Shown: one piece after another, positions 9,038 to 17,538 of the stretch
Position numbering within the stretch: the stretch's first letter is position 1
Layout of the letters: every line of letters starts with the position of its first letter
DNA from: Skermanella stibiiresistens SB22
GTDB lineage: Bacteria > Pseudomonadota > Alphaproteobacteria > Azospirillales > Azospirillaceae
Length of the DNA stretch: 64,000 bases
Direction of reading: 5' to 3'
Assembly: GCF_000576635.1 (NCBI RefSeq)
Contig: NZ_AVFL01000013.1
Span: 1 to 64,000 of the forward strand
The notes under the pieces: model-generated
The model's database searches: none
What the model saw: the letters and a program-made list of their open reading frames with translations, nothing else
What the model was told of the DNA's origin: nothing
Position numbers and translations under genes: made by a program

Positions 9038-9292
9038 CTAGCGCTGGGTCTGGAGTGCTTGACGCTTCGCTTCCTCGTAGCGGGGCCAGCGCGCATAGGC
9101 GAAGGCCCAGATCGCCAGCACGTTGAGGCCGGGGATCACCAGCAGCAGGACCCAGAGCGGCTTGATGCCGAGGCGGGCCAGCAGGAACGAGCCGGCGGCC
9201 AGCGTCCAGGTCAGCATGATGCCGATGATGATCAGCGACACGTTGGGATCGACGTCGCGGAAGAACGTGACCGTCTCGCTCAGATTGCCCAT
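9038..9292 (-). CDS. Small membrane protein, two predicted helices
   Basis: An 84-residue protein with two hydrophobic segments (about residues 18-40 and 46-66) separated by a short basic loop (RLGIKP), and a charged tail ending EEAKRQALQTQR. It lies 13 bases downstream of a similar 83-residue protein on the same strand. Both share the pattern R-x-G-x-x-P-x-W-x-L-L in the loop/second helix and finish with a Trp-Pro before a charged tail. No known function is recognised. Confidence 0.7.
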   Translation of the reverse strand: MGNLSETVTFFRDVDPNVSLIIIGIMLTWTLAAGSFLLARLGIKPLWVLLLVIPGLNVLAIWAFAYARWPRYEEAKRQALQTQR

Positions 9293-9305
9293 GCCGGAAG
9301 TCTCC

Positions 9306-9557
9306 TTAAACCGTGCGCGGCTTCTTGCGCGGCTGGGGCGCCGGCTTGGGCGGCAGGGTCGGCCATTTCGAATGGAACAGCACCAGCAGCACCAGCAATT
9401 GGCCCAGCAGCGGAATCGCGACCGACACGAAGATCAGCAGCGACCAGACCGGGTTGAGGCCAGCCCGCTTGAAGATCCGCCACAGCGGCCACAGCACGGC
9501 CAAGCTGGAGGCCAGATTGATCCAGAACGGGTCGAGGAAGTACTGCACGGTTGCCAA
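9306..9557 (-). CDS. Small membrane protein, paralogue of its downstream neighbour
   Basis: An 83-residue protein with two or three hydrophobic stretches and a C-terminal Pro/Lys/Arg-rich tail (PKPAPQPRKKPRTV). The loop RAGLNPVWSLL aligns with RLGIKPLWVLL of the neighbouring protein, and both end their last helix in WP. It lies 30 bases downstream of rlmN on the same strand, so all three could be one transcript. The tandem pair looks like an old duplication. The function is unknown. Confidence 0.7.
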   Translation of the reverse strand: MATVQYFLDPFWINLASSLAVLWPLWRIFKRAGLNPVWSLLIFVSVAIPLLGQLLVLLVLFHSKWPTLPPKPAPQPRKKPRTV

Positions 9558-9587
9558 TTTCCAGCGGTGGTCTCGTCCAAGCCTGAT

Positions 9588-10796
9588 CTAGAGCAAATCG
9601 GCCTGAAGGGAAAGGCTGGCCTCCTTCTCCGCCACCGCCAGCGCCACGGCGGCGCGCGCCGCGGCCTCCTCGGTCAGCCGGTCCACCGCCCGCTGCTTGA
9701 CGCTGTCCGACTTCAGCTGGCCGCAGGCCGCCATGATGTCCTCGCCGCGCGGGGTGCGGACGGGACTGGCGTAGCCGGCGTTGTTGACGTGATCGCCGAA
9801 CGCGCGGATCGCGGCGTCGGTCGAGCGCTCGAACGGGGCGCCCGGCCACGGGTTGAACGGGATCAGGTTGATCTTGGCCGGGATGCCGTCGAGCAGGCGG
9901 ACCAATTCGCGGGCATCGGCCAGACTGTCGTTGACCCCCTTCAGCATGACGTATTCGAAGGTGATGCGGCGGGCGTTGTTGACGCCGGGATAGTTGCGGC
10001 AGGCGTCCAGCAGTTCGGCGATCGGATACTTGCGGTTCAACGGCACGATGCGGTCGCGCAGCTCGTCGGTGACGGCGTGCAGGCTGACCGCGAGGTTGAC
10101 GTTCAGCTCCTCGCCGCAGCGGCGCATCATCGGCACCACGCCCGAGGTCGACAGCGTGATCCTGCGCTTGGAGATGCCGATCCCCTCGCCATCCATCATG
10201 ATCCGCAACGCCTTGGCGACATTGTCGTAGTTATAGAGCGGCTCGCCCATGCCCATCATGACGATGTTGGTCAGCATGCGGCCCTCCTTGGGGGCCGGCC
10301 ACTCACCCAGCTGGTCGCGGGCGTGCATCACCTGGCCGATGATCTCGGAGGTTTCCAGGTTGCGGACGAGGCGCTGGGTGCCGGTGTGGCAGAAGCGGCA
10401 GGTCAGGGTGCAGCCGACCTGGGACGAGACGCACAGCGTGCCGCGGTCCTCCTCCGGGATGTGGACCGTTTCGAACTGCTGGCCGTCGGCCATGCGCAGC
10501 AGCCACTTGGCGGTGCCGTCCGACGATTTGAGGTCGCGGCTGACCTCCGGCCGGTCGATCTTGAAATGCTCCGCCAATTGCTCGCGCACCGGCTTCGCCA
10601 GCGTCGTCATCACGTCGAAGGTCGTGGCGCCGCGGTGATAGAGCCAGTGCCAGATCTGCCGGGCGCGGAACGCGGGCAAACCCAGCGACGCCAGTTCGGC
10701 GGCCAACTCGACGCGGTCGAGCCCGATCAGATTACGGCGTCCGTCAGCCGTGGCGGCGGACGACGCGAACATGCTTGCATGACTTGAAACACCCAT
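9588..10796 (-). CDS. rlmN: Dual-specificity 23S rRNA/tRNA adenine-C2 methyltransferase RlmN
   Basis: A 402-residue radical-SAM enzyme that methylates C2 of A2503 in 23S rRNA and A37 in some tRNAs. The CxxxCxxC cluster ligands are C129, C133 and C136 (CTLTCRFC), followed by the family motif [13 protein letters not shown] and [14 protein letters not shown]. The other conserved features ([20 protein letters not shown]) are present, and the catalytic Cys is expected in AACGQL near the C-terminus. Two Met codons compete for the start (10796 and 10772), and neither has a clear ribosome-binding site. A C-terminal Ala-rich extension follows the conserved end. Confidence 0.96.
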   Translation of the reverse strand: MGVSSHASMFASSAATADGRRNLIGLDRVELAAELASLGLPAFRARQIWHWLYHRGATTFDVMTTLAKPVREQLAEHFKIDRPEVSRDLKSSDGTAKWLLRMADGQQFETVHIPEEDRGTLCVSSQVGCTLTCRFCHTGTQRLVRNLETSEIIGQVMHARDQLGEWPAPKEGRMLTNIVMMGMGEPLYNYDNVAKALRIMMDGEGIGISKRRITLSTSGVVPMMRRCGEELNVNLAVSLHAVTDELRDRIVPLNRKYPIAELLDACRNYPGVNNARRITFEYVMLKGVNDSLADARELVRLLDGIPAKINLIPFNPWPGAPFERSTDAAIRAFGDHVNNAGYASPVRTPRGEDIMAACGQLKSDSVKQRAVDRLTEEAAARAAVALAVAEKEASLSLQADLL

Positions 10797-10878
10797 GGCG
10801 CGCTAGATGGGCCTTCGCGCCATCGGTGTCAAATGCCGTTTGGGCAACGGCGCCCGGCGTCAAGCTCACCGCTCGACC

Positions 10879-11424
10879 TCAGCGCTTGACGTTGCAGGCC
10901 TTGTTGATCGCTTCATAGGCGGCCGAGGTGCCGGACAGGCTGTAGGTGTCGGTCGTCGCGGTGCCCCGGTTCGACGTGCCCTTGATGACCATGGCCGAGC
11001 CGCCGCGGATCGCCTCGACCAGCGACTTGTCGGTCTTCTCGTCGCGCGCCCAGGCGGTGTCGCCGTCGGTGAACAGCTTGAAGTTCTGGTTGCCGACCGA
11101 GACCTGCGCCTCGCTCTTTTCCTTGTAGGTGTAGCCGGTCGTCACGCTCACCACGTCCAGGCTCTTCTCCGCCGGGCGGTGGGTGATCAGCACATAGATG
11201 TCGCCGCGCTGCTTGTAATTGCCCTCGTCCTTCTTGGGCCTGCTCGACATGTAGCAGACCTTCTGGCCGTTCTCGTCATACGAGAACGCGTTCCAGTCGT
11301 TGAACGAGCCGATCAGCTGCGGCTCCGCCGCATGGGCGACCGTGCCACAGGCGAGCGTCGCGACGGCGAGGCAGAAGGCTGGGAGAACGGAGGCGAGCGG
11401 GAGAAGCTTGGATCGGAGGATCAT
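10879..11424 (-). CDS. Invasion-associated locus B (IalB) family periplasmic protein
   Basis: A 181-residue secreted protein. The start at 11424 gives a clean signal peptide (MILRSKLLPLASVLPAFCLA...AHA-AEP); a further upstream start at 11451 would only add a polar tail. The family pattern is visible: NDWNAFSYDENGQKVCYM near the start, a Cys pair (Cys in KVCYM and in NKACNVK) likely forming a disulfide, and FTDGDTAWARDEKTDKSLVEAIRGGSAMVIKG. IalB was described in Bartonella, but the family is widespread in free-living alphaproteobacteria, where its role is unclear. The neighbour downstream is rlmN, 82 bases away. Confidence 0.85.
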   Translation of the reverse strand: MILRSKLLPLASVLPAFCLAVATLACGTVAHAAEPQLIGSFNDWNAFSYDENGQKVCYMSSRPKKDEGNYKQRGDIYVLITHRPAEKSLDVVSVTTGYTYKEKSEAQVSVGNQNFKLFTDGDTAWARDEKTDKSLVEAIRGGSAMVIKGTSNRGTATTDTYSLSGTSAAYEAINKACNVKR

Positions 11425-11559
11425 TGTGCAGGTGCGAAGTGGTATCGGCATGGCGCCACACTATACAGGTTGAGGGAGGATTTCCAGCGCCCGTAGCGCC
11501 CAAATTAACCGTGTGGGCAATCTTCTGCCCCGCGTATGGAAAAATATTCGTTAATGCGG

Positions 11560-11589
11560 TGATCCATCGCCGGAACGTCGGCGTAAAAG
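11560..11589 (+). promoter_or_regulatory. Predicted RpoE-type (ECF) promoter of the sigma/ChrR operon
   Basis: TGATCC (11560-11565), an 18-base spacer, then TAAAAG (11584-11589). Rhodobacter RpoE promoters read TGATCC-N18-TAAGA, so the -35 and the spacing are exact and the -10 is close. It lies just upstream of an RpoE/ChrR pair, as expected for autoregulation. Transcription would start near 11596. Confidence 0.75.
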
Positions 11590-11646
11590 CCGGTGCCGGC
11601 CACACGCGCGCTTGTCCTGGACGGTGTCTTCGCCTTCAATGGTGTC

Positions 11647-12264
11647 ATGTCGGATGTGCCGCCCCTGACCGCCTTGGAAGTCACCGTCGATGGTGTCGCC
11701 CGCGCGACCCCCGCCACCCCCGAGTCGTCGCTCGACGATCTGGTGGTCGCGGTCGCCCGGAATAGGGACCGGGCGGCGTTCGCGGCGTTGTTCGAGCGGG
11801 TGGCGCCGCGGCTGAAGGGCTATCTGATGCGGCTGGGGGCTGGCGCGTCCCACGCCGACGAGTTGACACAGGAGGTCATGTTGCTGGTCTGGCGCCGCGC
11901 GGACGCATTCGACCCCGGGCAGGCGCGGGCGGCCACCTGGATCTTCACCATCGCCCGCAACAAACGGATCGACGGCATCCGGCGCGCCCGCCGCCCCGAG
12001 ATCGACCCCCACGACCCGGCCCTGGTACCAGACCGGCCCTTGAGCGCCGACATGGCGATCGAGTCGGTCGAGGACGCGGCGCGGCTGCGGACCGCCCTCC
12101 GGGACCTGCCGCCGGAGCAGGCCGACCTGCTGAGGCTGGTCTATTTCGAGGATCAGCCGCACTCGGTCATCGCCAAGACGCTGGGACTGCCATTGGGCAC
12201 CGTCAAGTCGCGGCTTCGGCTGGCGATGGACCGGCTGCGCCGCGCCATGGGAGAGACCCGGTGA
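11647..12264 (+). CDS. rpoE: ECF sigma factor, RpoE of the RpoE-ChrR (singlet oxygen) type
   Basis: A 205-residue sigma-70 family ECF factor. Region 2 is visible as RAAFAALFERVAPRLKGYLMR...ADELTQEVMLLVWRRADAFD...ATWIFTIARNKRIDGIRR, and region 4 as LRDLPPEQADLLRLVYFEDQPHSVIAKTLGLPLGTVKSRLRLAMDRLRRAM. The start was set at 11647 because the predicted promoter puts the transcript 5' end near 11596, after the alternative Met at 11593. Its stop overlaps the start of chrR by three bases (GTGA). It probably answers singlet oxygen or organic peroxide and activates its own operon. Confidence 0.92.
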   Translation: MSDVPPLTALEVTVDGVARATPATPESSLDDLVVAVARNRDRAAFAALFERVAPRLKGYLMRLGAGASHADELTQEVMLLVWRRADAFDPGQARAATWIFTIARNKRIDGIRRARRPEIDPHDPALVPDRPLSADMAIESVEDAARLRTALRDLPPEQADLLRLVYFEDQPHSVIAKTLGLPLGTVKSRLRLAMDRLRRAMGETR

Positions 12265-12947
12265 CGCTGGACCCCAAATCACCGGCACACCATCCCGCCC
12301 ATCATCCGGATGAGGCGCTTCTGCTCGATTACGCGGCGGGTTCGCTGGACGAGCCGACCAGTCTGGTGATCGCCACCCATCTGGCACTGTGCCCCGACTG
12401 CCGCCGCGTCGTGGCGGGACACGAGGCGGTGGGCGGCGTGCTGCTTGAGGAGACGGCTCCGGTGGAACCCGCGGCGGGAGCTCTGGCGGCGCTGATGACC
12501 CTACTGGACGAGCCCGCGGCACCCCCGCCGGTCGACGCTTCGCCGATCCCATCAGCCCCGATCCTGCCGCGGCCTCTCCGCGACTATGTCGGCGGCGATC
12601 TCGGCGCGGTCCCTTGGAGGAAGCTGATCAGCGGCATCGATGTCCACGATATCGTTGTCGGTTCCGCCCCAAACCGGTTCAAGACGCGGTTGATGCGGAT
12701 CAAGGGCGGCGTCGCCGTCCCCCGCCACACCCACGAGGGCTTCGAACTGGTCATGGTGGTGGAGGGCGGCTTCAGCGACGGCGGCCGGCATTACGACCGG
12801 GGCGACGTGACCTGTAGCGACGGCGAGGTCGACCATAGCCCCGTGGCCGACGCGGACGGTGGCTGCGTCTGCCTCGCGGTGACCGACGCGCCGCTGCGCC
12901 TGACCGGGCCGCTGATGCGGCTGCTGAACCCCTTCGTCAAGTTCTGA
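12261..12947 (+). CDS. chrR: ChrR-family zinc anti-sigma factor with cupin domain
   Basis: A 228-residue partner of the preceding sigma factor, starting at a GTG that overlaps the sigma stop. The N-terminal anti-sigma domain has the zinc motif HxxxCxxC (HLALCPDC) plus upstream histidines (HHPAHHPDE). The C-terminal cupin domain spans about residues 115-205 and carries metal-ligand candidates in PRHTHEGFELV and in VDHSP. In Rhodobacter the first domain holds the sigma factor inactive and the cupin domain is needed for release on singlet-oxygen stress. The translational coupling suggests a balanced ratio of the two. Confidence 0.93.
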   Translation: MTLDPKSPAHHPAHHPDEALLLDYAAGSLDEPTSLVIATHLALCPDCRRVVAGHEAVGGVLLEETAPVEPAAGALAALMTLLDEPAAPPPVDASPIPSAPILPRPLRDYVGGDLGAVPWRKLISGIDVHDIVVGSAPNRFKTRLMRIKGGVAVPRHTHEGFELVMVVEGGFSDGGRHYDRGDVTCSDGEVDHSPVADADGGCVCLAVTDAPLRLTGPLMRLLNPFVKF

Positions 12948-12956
12948 CGTGAGAGG

Positions 12957-13490
12957 TCAGCCCTTGCGGGTCCGGTAGATCTGCTCGCCATGGACATGCC
13001 GGGGCGGCGCCTCGGTCGGGCCACCGGCGCGGACCGGACGCTCGGCGAAGCGGCCCAGGCTGATCATCCGGTCGTACATCACCAAGGCGCCCGCGACGCC
13101 GACATTGACGCAGAAGCGGGTCGGGATCTTGACCACGAACTCGCAGCGCTCGACCAGTTCGGGCGACAGGTTGCCGCGCTCCGGCCCAAACACGTAAGCC
13201 GCGCGTGTCGGATGGCGGAAGCTGGGCAGGTCGATCGAGATGTCGAGCAGCTCGACCCCGACCAGCGCGCAGCCCTGCGGCAGGTCCACCGACGCCAGGT
13301 CGGGATAATGATAGAGCGGCAGGTGACCGCCGGCATCCGATGTGTCCGAGACGCGCAGCTGGCGTTTGTCCAGCCGGGCGTCGATCGTGAAGGCGAAACT
13401 GGCGCCGAAGGCGTGGGCGGACCTGACGAGATTGCCCACGTTGAATGCCTTGCTGACGCCCTCTACCCCGATTGCAAAATATCCGCGCAT
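12957..13490 (-). CDS. SpoU/TrmH-family RNA 2'-O-methyltransferase
   Basis: A 177-residue SPOUT methyltransferase. The three family motifs are visible: motif 1 (NVGNLVRSAHAFGAS), motif 2 (AYVFGPERGNLS) and motif 3 (RFCVNVGVAGALVMYDR), where the usual NxSxA is N-V-G-V-A. The start MRGYFAIGVEG (13490) is preferred to the upstream Met (13532), because homologues begin near this sequence. It is convergent with chrR with only nine bases between. Whether the target is tRNA or rRNA cannot be told. Confidence 0.85.
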   Translation of the reverse strand: MRGYFAIGVEGVSKAFNVGNLVRSAHAFGASFAFTIDARLDKRQLRVSDTSDAGGHLPLYHYPDLASVDLPQGCALVGVELLDISIDLPSFRHPTRAAYVFGPERGNLSPELVERCEFVVKIPTRFCVNVGVAGALVMYDRMISLGRFAERPVRAGGPTEAPPRHVHGEQIYRTRKG

Positions 13491-13579
13491 GGGCGCACCT
13501 TGCACCGGCGCCTCCGCCGGGGCAAGTATCACGCGTTCCGAGGCACTTCACACCGACCGGCATCCAGACTGGAACCCGA

Positions 13580-14719
13580 ATGAGCGATACCCACGGCTCC
13601 TCCCACCACACCTCCCACGACCACGCCTGTTGCGGGCATGACCATGGAAACGACCACTCTGGCGCCCTGGCCAGCCCTCTGGAGGGACACGCCGAGTTCG
13701 GCGCCGCCGAGACGCCGGTGCTGGTCGAGGTGACGCGGGGCGGCATCGTCGAGTCGCGCCATCGGGGCATCGCGGCGATCGTCGACGCGGAGGGGCACGT
13801 GGTCGCCCACTGGGGTGATTTCGAGAAGCCGGTCTACGCCCGCTCCTCCGTCAAGTCGCTCCAGGCGATCCCGCTGGTCGAGAGCGGCGCGGTCGAGGCG
13901 TTCGGGATCTCCGACGAGGAACTGGCGCTGGCCTGCGCCTCCCATAACGGTGAGACGCGCCACACGACCCTGGTGTCGGCTTGGCTGGAGCGGATCGGCC
14001 TGACTCCCGCCGACCTGGAATGCGGCACCCACCTGCCGTATGACGATGCCACCGCCCACGCGCTGATCCGCGCCGGCGAGGCGCCCAGCCCCGTCCACAA
14101 CAACTGCTCGGGCAAGCACACCGGCATGCTGGCGACGGCGCTGCGCAAGGGCGAGCCGACCAGGGGCTACATCCGCTTCGACCATCCGGTGCAGCAGCGC
14201 ATCCTGGGCGTGTTCGAGCAGATGACGGCGTGCGACTTGTCGAAGGCGCCCTGGGGCGTCGATGGCTGCGGCATTCCGACCATCGCCATTCCGCTGGGCT
14301 CGGTGGCGCTCGCCATGGCGAGGCTGGCCGACCCGCGCGAACTGCCGGACCACAGGGCCGAGGCCGTGACCCACATCCGGCGCGCCTGGGCGGCCAACCC
14401 CTATCTGATCGGCGGTCGCGACACCTTCGACACTCGCATGATGGAGGCGACCGGCGGCGACGCGCTGATCAAGATCGGCGCCGAGGGCGTGATGTGCGCC
14501 GTCCTGCCCAAGCTGGGGCTGGGAATCGCGCTCAAGATCGAGGATGGCGCCAGCCGCGCCGCCGGCATCGCCATGGCGGCCTTGCTGCGCCAGTGCAAGG
14601 TGCTGACCGACGCCCGCTGGAACGAGCTGGCGGGCGTCACCCACCCGGACATCACCAACCGCGCCGGTCTGGCGGTCGGCGGGATCCGCCCGGCCGAGGG
14701 TTGGCCGGAACAGGTCTGA
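13580..14719 (+). CDS. Rhizobial-type L-asparaginase (asparaginase II, ReAV class) with His-rich extension
   Basis: A 379-residue enzyme that hydrolyses L-asparagine to aspartate and ammonia. It belongs to the class of the Rhizobium etli thermolabile asparaginase (ReAV), not to the AnsA/AnsB class. The catalytic pattern agrees with ReAV at a constant offset of 41: Ser89/Lys92 in SSVKS correspond to S48/K51, Cys176/Lys179 in NNCSGKH to C135/K138, and Cys230 in DGCGIP to C189. The offset is explained by an N-terminal extension rich in His with a Cys pair (residues 5-26, HGSSHHTSHDHACCGHDHG). It is transcribed opposite to the methyltransferase, and a quinone oxidoreductase follows after 31 bases. 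Confidence 0.92.
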   Translation: MSDTHGSSHHTSHDHACCGHDHGNDHSGALASPLEGHAEFGAAETPVLVEVTRGGIVESRHRGIAAIVDAEGHVVAHWGDFEKPVYARSSVKSLQAIPLVESGAVEAFGISDEELALACASHNGETRHTTLVSAWLERIGLTPADLECGTHLPYDDATAHALIRAGEAPSPVHNNCSGKHTGMLATALRKGEPTRGYIRFDHPVQQRILGVFEQMTACDLSKAPWGVDGCGIPTIAIPLGSVALAMARLADPRELPDHRAEAVTHIRRAWAANPYLIGGRDTFDTRMMEATGGDALIKIGAEGVMCAVLPKLGLGIALKIEDGASRAAGIAMAALLRQCKVLTDARWNELAGVTHPDITNRAGLAVGGIRPAEGWPEQV

Positions 14720-14750
14720 TCAAGGAATGGCGTTAGCGAAGGGGGAGCCG

Positions 14751-15734
14751 ATGCGTGCCGTGGTGTGCCGGGAGTGGGGCGGGCCCGAGGGGCTGAACCT
14801 GGAGGAGGTGGCGGACCCTGGATCGCTGGCGCCGGATCAGGTGCGGATCGCGATCAAGGCCGCTGGAATCAACTTCGCCGACACTCTGATGATCCGCGGC
14901 AAGTACCAGGTCAAGCCGGAGTTCCCGTTCTCGCCGGGCCTTGAGGTCGCGGGCGTGGTCGAGGAGGTCGGCTCCGCCGTCGCGGGCCTGTCGCCGGGCG
15001 ACAGGGTGATGGCTCTGCTCGACCACGGCGGCTACGCCGAGCGGGCGCTGGCGCGCGCGACGGATGTCTTCCGGCTGCCTGACACGATGGATTTCGAGAC
15101 CGCCGCTGGCTTCCCGATCGCCTATGGCACCTCGCATATCGCCTTGTGGGAGCGCGCCGGGCTGAAGGCGGGCGAGATGCTGGTCGTCCATGGCGCCGCC
15201 GGTGGCGTCGGCCTGACCGCCGTCGAGATCGGCAAGGCCATGGGCGCCACCGTGATCGCCACCGCCGGGTCGGCGGACAAGTTGGCGGTGGCGGCCGGGC
15301 GCGGCGCCGATCACCTGATCGACTACAAGACCGAGGACATCCGCCTCCGGGTCAAGGAGTTGACCGGCGGGGCCGGGGCCGACGTGATCTATGATCCGGT
15401 CGGTGGAGACGTGTTCGACACCAGTCTCCGCTGCGTCGCCTGGGGTGGCAGGCTGCTGGTGATTGGCTTCGCCGAGGGGCGTATCCCGCAGATCCCGGCC
15501 AATCTCCTGCTGGTCAAGAACATCGCCGCGATCGGCGTCCATTGGGGCGCCTATCGCCAGCACGCGCCAGGGACCATCGCGGAGAGCTTCAAGGCGCTGT
15601 TCGCGCTCCACGAGGCCGGAAGCATCCGCCCCCACGTGTCGCACCGGCTGCCGCTGGCGGAGTTTCGCGACGCGATGGCGCTGCTGATCGAGCGCCGGTC
15701 CACTGGGAAGGTGGTGCTGGTGACGGAGTCTTGA
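14751..15734 (+). CDS. NADPH:quinone oxidoreductase, zinc-independent MDR family
   Basis: A 327-residue medium-chain reductase of the quinone oxidoreductase branch. The N-terminus is typical (MRAVVCREWGGPEGL), NADPH binding is marked by VVHGAAGGVGLTAVEIGKAMGATVIATAGS, and zinc-binding Cys clusters are lacking, as expected. It reduces quinones or enones with NADPH. The start at 14751 follows a strong ribosome-binding site (GGGGGAG). The stop codon (15732-15734) is the first base group of a long inverted repeat. Confidence 0.9.
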   Translation: MRAVVCREWGGPEGLNLEEVADPGSLAPDQVRIAIKAAGINFADTLMIRGKYQVKPEFPFSPGLEVAGVVEEVGSAVAGLSPGDRVMALLDHGGYAERALARATDVFRLPDTMDFETAAGFPIAYGTSHIALWERAGLKAGEMLVVHGAAGGVGLTAVEIGKAMGATVIATAGSADKLAVAAGRGADHLIDYKTEDIRLRVKELTGGAGADVIYDPVGGDVFDTSLRCVAWGGRLLVIGFAEGRIPQIPANLLLVKNIAAIGVHWGAYRQHAPGTIAESFKALFALHEAGSIRPHVSHRLPLAEFRDAMALLIERRSTGKVVLVTES

Positions 15735-15858
15735 ACACAGATAAAGAGGATTCACAGGATGGACACAGATCCCAGGACGTCGATCCCGATCGGCGTCGTG
15801 GGGATTCATCAGGCTGCTCAGATCTGTGTCCATCCTGTGAATCCTCTTTATCCGTGTT
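15734..15858. repeat. Long inverted repeat, 37-38 bp arms with 49-nt spacer
   Basis: Left arm 15734-15770 and right arm 15822-15858 are complementary with one mismatch; one more pair (15771/15821) extends them to 38 bp. The spacer is 15772-15820. The arms carry the words GAGGATTCACAGGATGG and CCATCCTGTGAATCCTC, recalling dispersed bacterial repeats of the ggattcacaggat kind. It fills the gap between the quinone oxidoreductase and the methyltransferase and has no T tract, so it is not a simple intrinsic terminator. Confidence 0.85.
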
Positions 15859-15916
15859 AAGAAGAACGTCACATGAATGAACTTGGCCGAGCATCGAATA
15901 CTTGGATACCGCTTGA

Positions 15917-17182
15917 ATGACTGACCGGCTGCGCGCCCAGTACGAGGCTTTTCCCTATCCCGCGCGAGATCCCCGCGACGAGGCCAAGCGGTTGATCACC
16001 GGCTCGCCGGGGCATCTGGACGAGGTCAACCATCACGTCTTCGGCGGCCGGCTGTTCGAGCGGGGACTGTTCGAGCGGGACAAGCCTTTCCGGGTGCTGT
16101 TCGCGGGGGGCGGCACCGGCGATGGCACGATCATGCTGGCGCAGCAACTGGCCGACGCCGGTCTCGCGGCCGAGGTGACCTATCTCGATCTGTCCGACGC
16201 GTCCCGCGCCATCGCGGAGCGGCGGGCCGAGGCGCGGGGGCTGACCAATATCCGCTTCCTTGGCGGCTCGCTGCTCGACCTGACGGGGCTGGGGAGCTTC
16301 GACTACATCGACTGCTGCGGCGTGCTGCATCATCTGGAGGACCCCGCCGCCGGGCTGCGGTCGCTGTTGGCGGCGCTGGAACCGGGCGGCGGCATCGGGA
16401 TCATGGTCTATGGCACGCTGGGACGGACCGGCGTCTACCCACTCCAGGACGCGCTCCGCACCTTGGCGGATGGCCTGCCCGACGGCGAGCGCGTCGACAT
16501 CGCCAAGCGGCTGCTCAAGACCCTGCCGGCGACCAACTGGCTGAAGCGCAATCCCTTCATCGACGACCACCAGCAATCCGACGCCGGCCTGTTCGACTTG
16601 CTGCTGCACAGCCGGGATCGCGCCTATACCGTGCCGGAACTGGCGGAACTGGTGTCGGGTTGCGGCTTGGCGATCACAACCTTCATCGAGCCGGCGCGCT
16701 ACGATCCCGCCCGCCTCATCGCCGATCCGCGCGTGCTGCGGCGGCTGGAGGGCCTCGATCCGATCGCGCGGGCGGCGCTGGCGGAACAGCTGTCCGGCAG
16801 CATGGCGAAGCATGTCGCGTATCTGGTCCGGCCCGAGGACGCCGCCACCGCCGTGGCGCGGCCCGACGACCTGGAGATGGCGCCGGTGCTCCGCGACTTC
16901 GACGGCGCGGCCATCGCGCGTGGGCTGAAGCCGGGGGCGGGATTGCGCGCCGACCTGGGAGGCGTGCCCATCAATCTGGCGCTGCCCCGGCTGGCGGGAC
17001 CCATGCTGGCGCGGATCGACGGGCGGATCACCGTGGGCCGTCTGTTCGAGGAATTGGCCCAAGTCGATCGAGGGTTGACCCACGCCGCCTTCATGGCACA
17101 ATTCCAGGACATGTACGCGGCATTGAACGGGATGAACAAACTCCTGCTCCGCCGGCAACAAGGCGACCTATCCAAACGTTAG
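15917..17182 (+). CDS. Class I SAM-dependent methyltransferase with C-terminal extension
   Basis: A 421-residue protein. The N-terminal ~200 residues are a class I methyltransferase domain: SAM motif I VLFAGGGTGDGT (about residues 59-70), motif II VTYLDLSDAS, and a post-motif FDYIDCCGVLHHLEDPAAGL. The rest lacks a recognisable fold by eye, but the end (GRITVGRLFEEL...FMAQFQDMYAALNGMNKLLLR) resembles the tail of other large proteobacterial methyltransferases. The substrate is unknown. It starts 58 bases after the inverted repeat. Confidence 0.85.
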   Translation: MTDRLRAQYEAFPYPARDPRDEAKRLITGSPGHLDEVNHHVFGGRLFERGLFERDKPFRVLFAGGGTGDGTIMLAQQLADAGLAAEVTYLDLSDASRAIAERRAEARGLTNIRFLGGSLLDLTGLGSFDYIDCCGVLHHLEDPAAGLRSLLAALEPGGGIGIMVYGTLGRTGVYPLQDALRTLADGLPDGERVDIAKRLLKTLPATNWLKRNPFIDDHQQSDAGLFDLLLHSRDRAYTVPELAELVSGCGLAITTFIEPARYDPARLIADPRVLRRLEGLDPIARAALAEQLSGSMAKHVAYLVRPEDAATAVARPDDLEMAPVLRDFDGAAIARGLKPGAGLRADLGGVPINLALPRLAGPMLARIDGRITVGRLFEELAQVDRGLTHAAFMAQFQDMYAALNGMNKLLLRRQQGDLSKR

Positions 17183-17538
17183 GTGTGGTGAAGTATCGGC
17201 GCCGCCCTATGCCGAGGTGAGAAGACGGCATGTGGACAACCATCCTAGCGACGAGCCCGGCGTACCGGGACGTCCAGACGACATCGGGTGAGGAAGCCCG
17301 CGTCACCGTCATCCTGATCCGGGTGGCGGCTGTCCTGCTTGGCTTCATCCCGACCTCGCGGCGCTCCGGCGGCACCATCATGGCCGTGCGGGGCCAACGC
17401 TGCGTCAAGACCTCACCGCCCTGACCTGACCGTTCCAACAGGCGAATTTCGCTGAAGCGGTTTCCCCATGGGGGGACCGCGCCGCCGCGGGCACCCTCCG
17501 GGTTCCCGCCACGCATTCGCATTCGTGGAAATCGGCTC
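17183..17538. other. Intergenic region, no supported gene
   Basis: Two frames occur (17230-17424 plus; 17091-17639 minus), but their products are compositionally unlike the neighbours and the minus one overlaps the methyltransferase end. Around 17470-17530 the sequence is GC-rich and can fold, just before the acyltransferase. I see no clear promoter or terminator. Confidence 0.5.
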
